Below are positions 6,275-9,935 of a stretch of DNA of 9,935 nt, piece by piece; the stretch's first letter is position 1; each line of letters opens with the position of its first letter. The position numbers were made by a program, and so were the translations under genes. The stretch is taken from the NCBI GenBank assembly GCA_002496845.1, contig DALQ01000108.1, forward strand, positions 1-9,935, read 5' to 3'. The DNA comes from Euryarchaeota archaeon UBA495. Its GTDB lineage: Archaea > Thermoplasmatota > Poseidoniia > Poseidoniales > Poseidoniaceae. A model generated the notes under the pieces. The model was not told the origin of the DNA, ran no database searches, and saw only the letters and a list, made by a program, of their open reading frames with translations.

Positions 6275-6918
6275 GCGTTCACCTCAGGGAGTGGGGCGAA
6301 AGACAGGCCACCGTAGGCTGCATCCATCATCATCGCCTTGGCTGGGCTACGCCCGTGCACCACCTGATCGATGACCCACTGGGCTCCGACTGCGGCGGCC
6401 AAGGCGAACCCGACCTGCACGAAGCCTGCCTCAAGCACGCCTTCGGCTTGGCATGAGGCTGGAGCATGGTCTGGTGTTTGGGAGGCGATGCGCTCTGGCG
6501 CATCGAGGTGCGTCAAGACCAACATGCCACGGCCGGTGGAACGGAGGTCGATCCACGGCACGTTGGTCGAATGAACAAGGCGACGTGGCAGAGGGCGGTC
6601 CACGGCCACCACGATGAGGTCGAACCCCTCGAGTTGGCTGGCTTCGCGAAGGTCCTCGGCGTACGACGTGACGTTGTGGTCCGTTTTGGCGTGTATTTCA
6701 GCAAGAACGTCCGCCTTGGAGCGTCCAATGTCGTTGGGTTGGAAGCGTTGGTGGGCGAGGTTGCGCTCTTCCACGACGTCACCGTCCATCAGGGTAAGGT
6801 CGAGGGCATGGCCGTGAAGGCCACGGCAAAGCAGGTCCGTCAAGTGCGAACCGATGCCGCCGGCTCCCACCAGCAGCACCCTTTGAGGCGTGTTCTGTGC
6901 AGACGCAGGGCTGTTCAT
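6271..6918 (-). CDS. Minimal E1/ThiF-like adenylating enzyme
   Basis: Predicted to adenylate the C-terminus of a ubiquitin-like or sulfur-carrier protein with ATP, the first step of conjugation or thiolation. From ATG 6918 it has 215 residues, little more than an adenylation domain. Visible motifs are GAGGIGS (18-24) for nucleotide binding, MDGDVVEERN (44-53) with D45, D47 and N53, K68 in GRSKAD, D107 in VVAVDR, and C156 in SCQAEG, in the position of the conserved MoeB/ThiF cysteine. Two things differ from MoeB/ThiF: the NLxRQ arginine is replaced (NLAHQRF, H56), and the zinc-binding CxxC pairs are missing. No E2 or rhodanese domain is fused. A GTG at 6963 would add 15 residues with weaker support; 6918 has GGTGGAG six bases upstream. 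It heads the operon and overlaps the JAMM gene by ATGA, pointing to a ubiquitin-like system rather than thiamine or molybdopterin synthesis. Confidence 0.87.
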   Translation of the reverse strand: MNSPASAQNTPQRVLLVGAGGIGSHLTDLLCRGLHGHALDLTLMDGDVVEERNLAHQRFQPNDIGRSKADVLAEIHAKTDHNVTSYAEDLREASQLEGFDLIVVAVDRPLPRRLVHSTNVPWIDLRSTGRGMLVLTHLDAPERIASQTPDHAPASCQAEGVLEAGFVQVGFALAAAVGAQWVIDQVVHGRSPAKAMMMDAAYGGLSFAPLPEVNA

Positions 6919-6937
6919 GAGGGACTCCACCCTCGAG

Positions 6938-6945
6938 AGTATATC
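6938..6945 (-). promoter_or_regulatory. Possible archaeal TATA box for the E1-JAMM operon
   Basis: The minus strand reads GATATACT here, the most AT-rich patch in an otherwise GC-rich gap, about 24 bases before the ATG at 6918. That spacing would place transcription initiation at or next to the ATG, giving a leaderless mRNA, as is common in archaea. It conflicts with use of the Shine-Dalgarno-like GGTGGAG at 6925-6931, which would then not be transcribed; only one of the two can be the working signal. Assigned by eye. Confidence 0.4.
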
Positions 6946-6976
6946 AAGGTCGGAACGCGTCACTCCATCGGGACGA

Positions 6977-6993
6977 AAGGGTGGACCGCCCTT
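6977..6993. promoter_or_regulatory. 17-base near-palindrome upstream of the E1-JAMM operon
   Basis: AAGGGTGGACCGCCCTT pairs seven of eight positions around a central A, with one T/G mismatch. It lies in the 99-base gap after the ChrA stop and about 32 bases upstream of the TATA-like box. As DNA it could be an operator for a dimeric regulator. As RNA on the minus strand it would form a short stem with one C-A mismatch, but there is no T tract after it, so a terminator is less likely. Chance occurrence cannot be excluded. Confidence 0.3.
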
Positions 6994-7017
6994 GCGAAGA
7001 TGCGTTGACGAGGCCGC

Positions 7018-8280
7018 TTAAGCCAAGGTCAGCACGGCTGCCACGAGGCTTCCTGTTCCGAGAACGACCGCCCAAGGAGGCGCTCGTTTTGTCCGTAAAA
7101 GGGCGAACGCCACGGTCAGCAAGGTTCCATCAAACACCAACCAGATGGTGCCTCGACTCATGCTGATCTCCCCCACGGCCATGGCCGTCAGGAGCAAGGC
7201 TGCGCCGAGCAGACCCACCACGCCCGCGTTGATGCCACGCAAGGTGGACCGAACGGAAGGCCGATGGCGCACCTCTTCCCAGAAAGGAAGGCAGGCCACC
7301 ACGACGGCAAGTCCCGGCAGGTTCAGCGCAACCACGCCCAAGACGGCGCCTAGCACCACTCCGCCAATCCCACCGAGCGTGGCCGTTGGCCAACCGTCGG
7401 CTTCGATGACGCCCCCGAGGAAGGCGCCGAAAGAAAACATCGGGCCAGGGACCGCGTTGGCGCCACCGTATCCAGCGAGGAAGGTCGCTTGGTCCACCCA
7501 TCCGGGCTCAACGACCTCGGCCTGAAGCAGCGGCAAGACGACATGCCCTCCACCGAACACGAAGGCTCCTGAGCGAAGGAGGCCACCTGCAGGGTCCAAC
7601 GCTCCGCCCACGCCAAGGGTTTGCAAGGCGCCAGGCAACAGGGCCGCAGCGAGGAAAAGGCCGAGGGCAACGCGAGCCGTCAGGGGGCCGACCGTGGTGC
7701 ATTCAACCCGAGATTCCGCAGACGTTGACTCGCTCTTCATTCGTGAACCAATGACGCCACAAAGCACCACTGCGGCAAGGGTGGCCAAGGCGGCCAACCC
7801 CGGCCATGCCAGGGGCACAAGAAAGAGCACGCTCGCGGCCATCAAGGCCAACGCTCGCGTCGGTCGATCTGGTGTCAACGTCCCAGCAAGACCGAGCATG
7901 GCGTTGAGAATGACGGCAACAGCGGCCAAGGCCAACCCGTGCAGCAGCGACACGTCAAGCGCAACCATGGAGGTGATGCCCACCGCCAGCCCGGTCATCA
8001 GCATGGCCGAGGGGAGGATGAAGCAGCTCCATGCAACAAGGCCGCCGATCCACCCACGCTGCAGCACGCCGATGGCGAAGCAGGTTTGCGACGACGAAGG
8101 TCCCGGCAACGATTGGCACAGCGCGATGAGGTCAGCAAAGGTGGCGTCGTCCATCCATGCTTCGTCCTCAACGAAGCGTTCTCGGAAGTGTGCGAGATGG
8201 GCCACAGGGCCTCCGAACGCGATGCACCCCAAGGCAAGGAAGCGACGAGCGAGGCCGCCAAGGCTTGGCGCCTGTTCCAT
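7018..8280 (-). CDS. Chromate transporter (CHR/ChrA) family protein, two-domain form
   Basis: A polytopic membrane protein of 420 residues, the usual length of long-chain CHR proteins. Characterised members export chromate using the proton gradient; many are annotated only by homology, so the true anion here is uncertain. The N-terminal CHR half has FGGPVAHLAHFRERF (22-36), then W42, DLIALCQSLPGPSSSQ (50-65) and the following hydrophobic segments. The C-terminal half repeats the architecture with GAFVFGGGHVVLPLL (238-252), W261 and NAVPGP (275-280). A hydrophilic linker at about 178-200 separates them. Both halves keep the FGG and PGP landmarks, so the protein looks intact. It starts 48 bases after the MFS stop. 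No Shine-Dalgarno is visible before the ATG. Ninety-nine bases and a possible promoter separate it from the E1-JAMM operon, and I infer no functional link with that operon. Confidence 0.92.
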   Translation of the reverse strand: MEQAPSLGGLARRFLALGCIAFGGPVAHLAHFRERFVEDEAWMDDATFADLIALCQSLPGPSSSQTCFAIGVLQRGWIGGLVAWSCFILPSAMLMTGLAVGITSMVALDVSLLHGLALAAVAVILNAMLGLAGTLTPDRPTRALALMAASVLFLVPLAWPGLAALATLAAVVLCGVIGSRMKSESTSAESRVECTTVGPLTARVALGLFLAAALLPGALQTLGVGGALDPAGGLLRSGAFVFGGGHVVLPLLQAEVVEPGWVDQATFLAGYGGANAVPGPMFSFGAFLGGVIEADGWPTATLGGIGGVVLGAVLGVVALNLPGLAVVVACLPFWEEVRHRPSVRSTLRGINAGVVGLLGAALLLTAMAVGEISMSRGTIWLVFDGTLLTVAFALLRTKRAPPWAVVLGTGSLVAAVLTLA

Positions 8281-8328
8281 GCAACGCCGAAGCCGACCGC
8301 GGTTTTTCGTGTGTCGGCGCGGGCTTCC
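8281..8328. other. Short spacer with imperfect inverted repeats between MFS and ChrA genes
   Basis: This gap contains GCCGAC (8292-8297) facing GTCGGC (8313-8318), and overlapping outer arms GAAGCC (8289-8294) and GGCTTC (8322-8327). Only one pairing can form at a time, and the stems are six bases with loops of 15 or more, so they are weak. On the minus strand five A residues (8307-8303) lie about 25 bases before the ChrA ATG, the position expected for a promoter element, but they do not form a convincing TATA box. There is no T tract for termination of the MFS transcript. Confidence 0.25.
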
Positions 8329-9935
8329 TTAGGCCGACAGAATGGCGGGAGGAGTTTCCAATTCCCGACGGGTCTGATCAGGATCGATCCAGAGCACGGC
8401 GAGGATGACCAAGGTCTGCAAGGCTGCACCAATGAGGAAGAGCGTGGGGTAATCGAAGCGTTCAGCCAGCGGTCCAGTCAACTGGTAACCGATGATGGCG
8501 GAGAGGTTCATCATGGCCATGTAGCCGGTGAACTGCGTGCCACCTACTTCGCCCCAGGTGACCTTCATCATCAGCGAGTAGATGTTGATCATCACGACCG
8601 ACCAGCCGAAATTCTTCAGCGACCAGACGCCGACCATCCAGACCGTACTGCCCCAAAGGCCGCCAGAAACGCCCCACAGGGCCGTCACGAAGGCCGTACC
8701 GAGGGCGGCGTAGATGATGACCTTCTTGCCGCCAAAGCGCCGTCCGAGTTGTCCGCCCACGAGGTAGCCAAGCACCGTCAGGGCGAGGATCCACCCACCG
8801 TTGGTGGCGTTGAATCCGGCTTCCGTCCATCCCAACTCACGGACGAAGAGCAGCGGCAGGACCGGGATGAGCAAGAAATGAAGGGACACGGTGAGGCTCA
8901 GCACGATGCTGAGGTAGGCCGAGCGTAGGCTGAGCGCGGTCCGGATCTTCGCAAAAATGTCAGCAAAGTTCTGATTCGAGGCTTCGACGACGTCCTCTTC
9001 TGGCCCTTCCTCGGCCTTCTTCTCCCACGGGAAGCGACGCTCGCCAGGGCGCTCGGTCATCATCATTGGCGCGATCATCAACCCTGCCAAGATTGGAATT
9101 TGGAGCAGAATCGCGCCTTTCAGGCCGGTGAAGACGATGATGGTCCCAAGGCCTGCACCACCGATGGCGCCACCGACCGTCTTGGAGGTGAACATGTACG
9201 AGTTGACCTTCTCGACCTCGTGGGGCTGCAGCACGTCCACGGCGAGGGCATCGGTGCTGACGTCCTGAAGCGACGTGAAGATGTTGTAGAACAGGAACAT
9301 GATGGCGATGGTGCGGACGTTGTTCGTCGGGTCGGGGACGAACAGCATCGCTCCGAGCATGAGCATCATGCCGGTTTGGGCGAGCAGGATCCACGGGCGT
9401 CGTCGCCCATAGGCTGGCATTTGGTACCGGTCGATGACCGGGCCCCACAGGAACTTGACCGACCACGGCAGCGTGCCAAGGGTGAGCAGCAGCGCCAGTT
9501 CGCTAGCGCCCACGCCGCGCGCGGCCAAGAAGGTCACGAAGGTGACCGTGATGAAGCCCCACGGGATGCCTTGAGCGACGTACAGGGCGCAGAGCGTGAT
9601 GACGCGGGCTCGGTAGCTGTCCGTCATCGTGACGCCTTCGGACGTGGACTCGCCCTCGATCTCTTCCTCCTCTTCTTCAAGCACAAAGCGGAGTTGGAAA
9701 CGGTCCTGATGGCGGGTGATGAAAGCCACTAAGGCGACCATGGCGATGAAGACAGGTGCGAAGATCACGCTTGGAATCGCGCCGGTGCCGACCGCTAACG
9801 CGGTTGTAGCATCGCCGTCAGCATCAGCGAGTGTGACCGTCAAATCGAGGACGTGCAGGCTGGCCACGGTGGTGACTTCTTCGCCGTCGTCGCTGTGGCT
9901 GCATAGGGCGCTGTTGTGGGCCTGTGCGTCCACCA
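8329..9935 (-). CDS. MFS transporter, PAT/AmpG-like, with N-terminal extension (5' partial)
   Basis: A 12-helix major facilitator predicted to import or export a small molecule; the family includes AmpG muropeptide permeases and acetyl-CoA transporters, but the substrate cannot be assigned. Numbering from M at 9627 (432 residues), family landmarks are YVAQGIPWGF (16-25), VKFLWGPVIDRY (57-68), GRRRPWILLAQ (74-84) and QDVSTDALAVD (121-131). An acidic loop lies at about 193-220, between the two six-helix halves. The frame continues upstream without a stop to the window edge. It adds at least 102 residues: a polar, Asp/Thr-rich stretch, a hydrophobic helix (SVIFAPVFIAMVALVAFI), a basic RHQDR, and then a glutamate run. 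Positive charges after the helix fit a topology joining to the cytoplasmic MFS N-terminus. The true start is therefore either ATG 9627 (weak GAAGG upstream) or beyond the window. I keep the open frame and mark it partial. Confidence 0.85.
   Translation of the reverse strand, partial: VDAQAHNSALCSHSDDGEEVTTVASLHVLDLTVTLADADGDATTALAVGTGAIPSVIFAPVFIAMVALVAFITRHQDRFQLRFVLEEEEEEIEGESTSEGVTMTDSYRARVITLCALYVAQGIPWGFITVTFVTFLAARGVGASELALLLTLGTLPWSVKFLWGPVIDRYQMPAYGRRRPWILLAQTGMMLMLGAMLFVPDPTNNVRTIAIMFLFYNIFTSLQDVSTDALAVDVLQPHEVEKVNSYMFTSKTVGGAIGGAGLGTIIVFTGLKGAILLQIPILAGLMIAPMMMTERPGERRFPWEKKAEEGPEEDVVEASNQNFADIFAKIRTALSLRSAYLSIVLSLTVSLHFLLIPVLPLLFVRELGWTEAGFNATNGGWILALTVLGYLVGGQLGRRFGGKKVIIYAALGTAFVTALWGVSGGLWGSTVWMVGVWSLKNFGWSVVMINIYSLMMKVTWGEVGGTQFTGYMAMMNLSAIIGYQLTGPLAERFDYPTLFLIGAALQTLVILAVLWIDPDQTRRELETPPAILSA

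Noticed and set aside
3460..6918. Calling the operon a PRTRC cassette outright
   Set aside because: The gene-size pattern is suggestive, but no ParB-like gene is present, the small protein does not match the ubiquitin-like PRTRC C that I recall, and the E2-like resemblance is weak.
6271..6918. Assigning the E1-like gene as moeB or thiF for cofactor synthesis
   Set aside because: There are no zinc cysteine pairs, no NLxRQ arginine, and no ThiS/MoaD-like protein with a diglycine end or other thiamine or molybdopterin gene nearby.
8289..8327. Intrinsic terminator after the MFS gene
   Set aside because: The stems are short and mutually exclusive with large loops, and no T tract follows on the minus strand.
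7939..8928. Long plus-strand reading frame across the ChrA/MFS boundary
   Set aside because: It is antisense to two clear membrane-protein genes, very polar and without motifs: a composition artefact.
9660..9681. Simple repeat encoding the glutamate run in the MFS extension
   Set aside because: This short CTC/CTT tract is a normal low-complexity acidic linker within coding sequence, not a separate repeat element.

Overview
This is a GC-rich, almost fully coding window with two gene blocks. A short plus-strand block (175-3458) converges on a long minus-strand block (9935-3460), and one base separates the two stop codons. I see no tRNA, rRNA, CRISPR array, insertion sequence or phage gene. The host is probably an archaeon. 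The beta-oxidation protein has the dehydrogenase-then-hydratase domain order familiar from archaea such as Archaeoglobus, haloarchaea and Sulfolobales, not the bacterial FadB order, and there is a TATA-like box at archaeal spacing before one operon. A marine Thermoplasmatota (Marine Group II/Poseidoniales-like) source would fit, but I cannot prove it from this sequence.

Plus strand: a GT4-type glycosyltransferase (175-1356) is followed closely by a fused 3-hydroxyacyl-CoA dehydrogenase/enoyl-CoA hydratase (1383-3458) with both active sites intact. A possible divergent gene begins at position 38 on the minus strand and leaves the window.

Minus strand, in transcription order: a PAT/AmpG-like MFS transporter (9935-8329) with an unusual N-terminal extension that runs off the window; a two-domain ChrA-family chromate-type transporter (8280-7018); a 99-base gap holding a TATA-like box and a near-palindrome; and then a compact five-gene operon (6918-3460). 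Its first gene is a minimal E1/ThiF-like adenylating enzyme. The second carries a perfect JAMM metalloprotease signature, H-x-H-x7-S-x2-D. Then come a 78-aa protein, a 333-aa protein and a tryptophan-rich 339-aa protein that I do not recognise. The first three junctions are identical four-base ATGA overlaps, and the last is a 9-base gap in which the upstream stop codon lies inside the next gene's Shine-Dalgarno.

The main discovery candidate is this operon. An E1-like activator next to a JAMM protease is the core of ubiquitin-like conjugation/deconjugation systems, including bacterial Bil, type II CBASS accessory and PRTRC cassettes. Here no diglycine-ending ubiquitin-like protein or textbook E2 is visible, so the partners, if it is such a system, must be among the three unrecognised genes or elsewhere in the genome.
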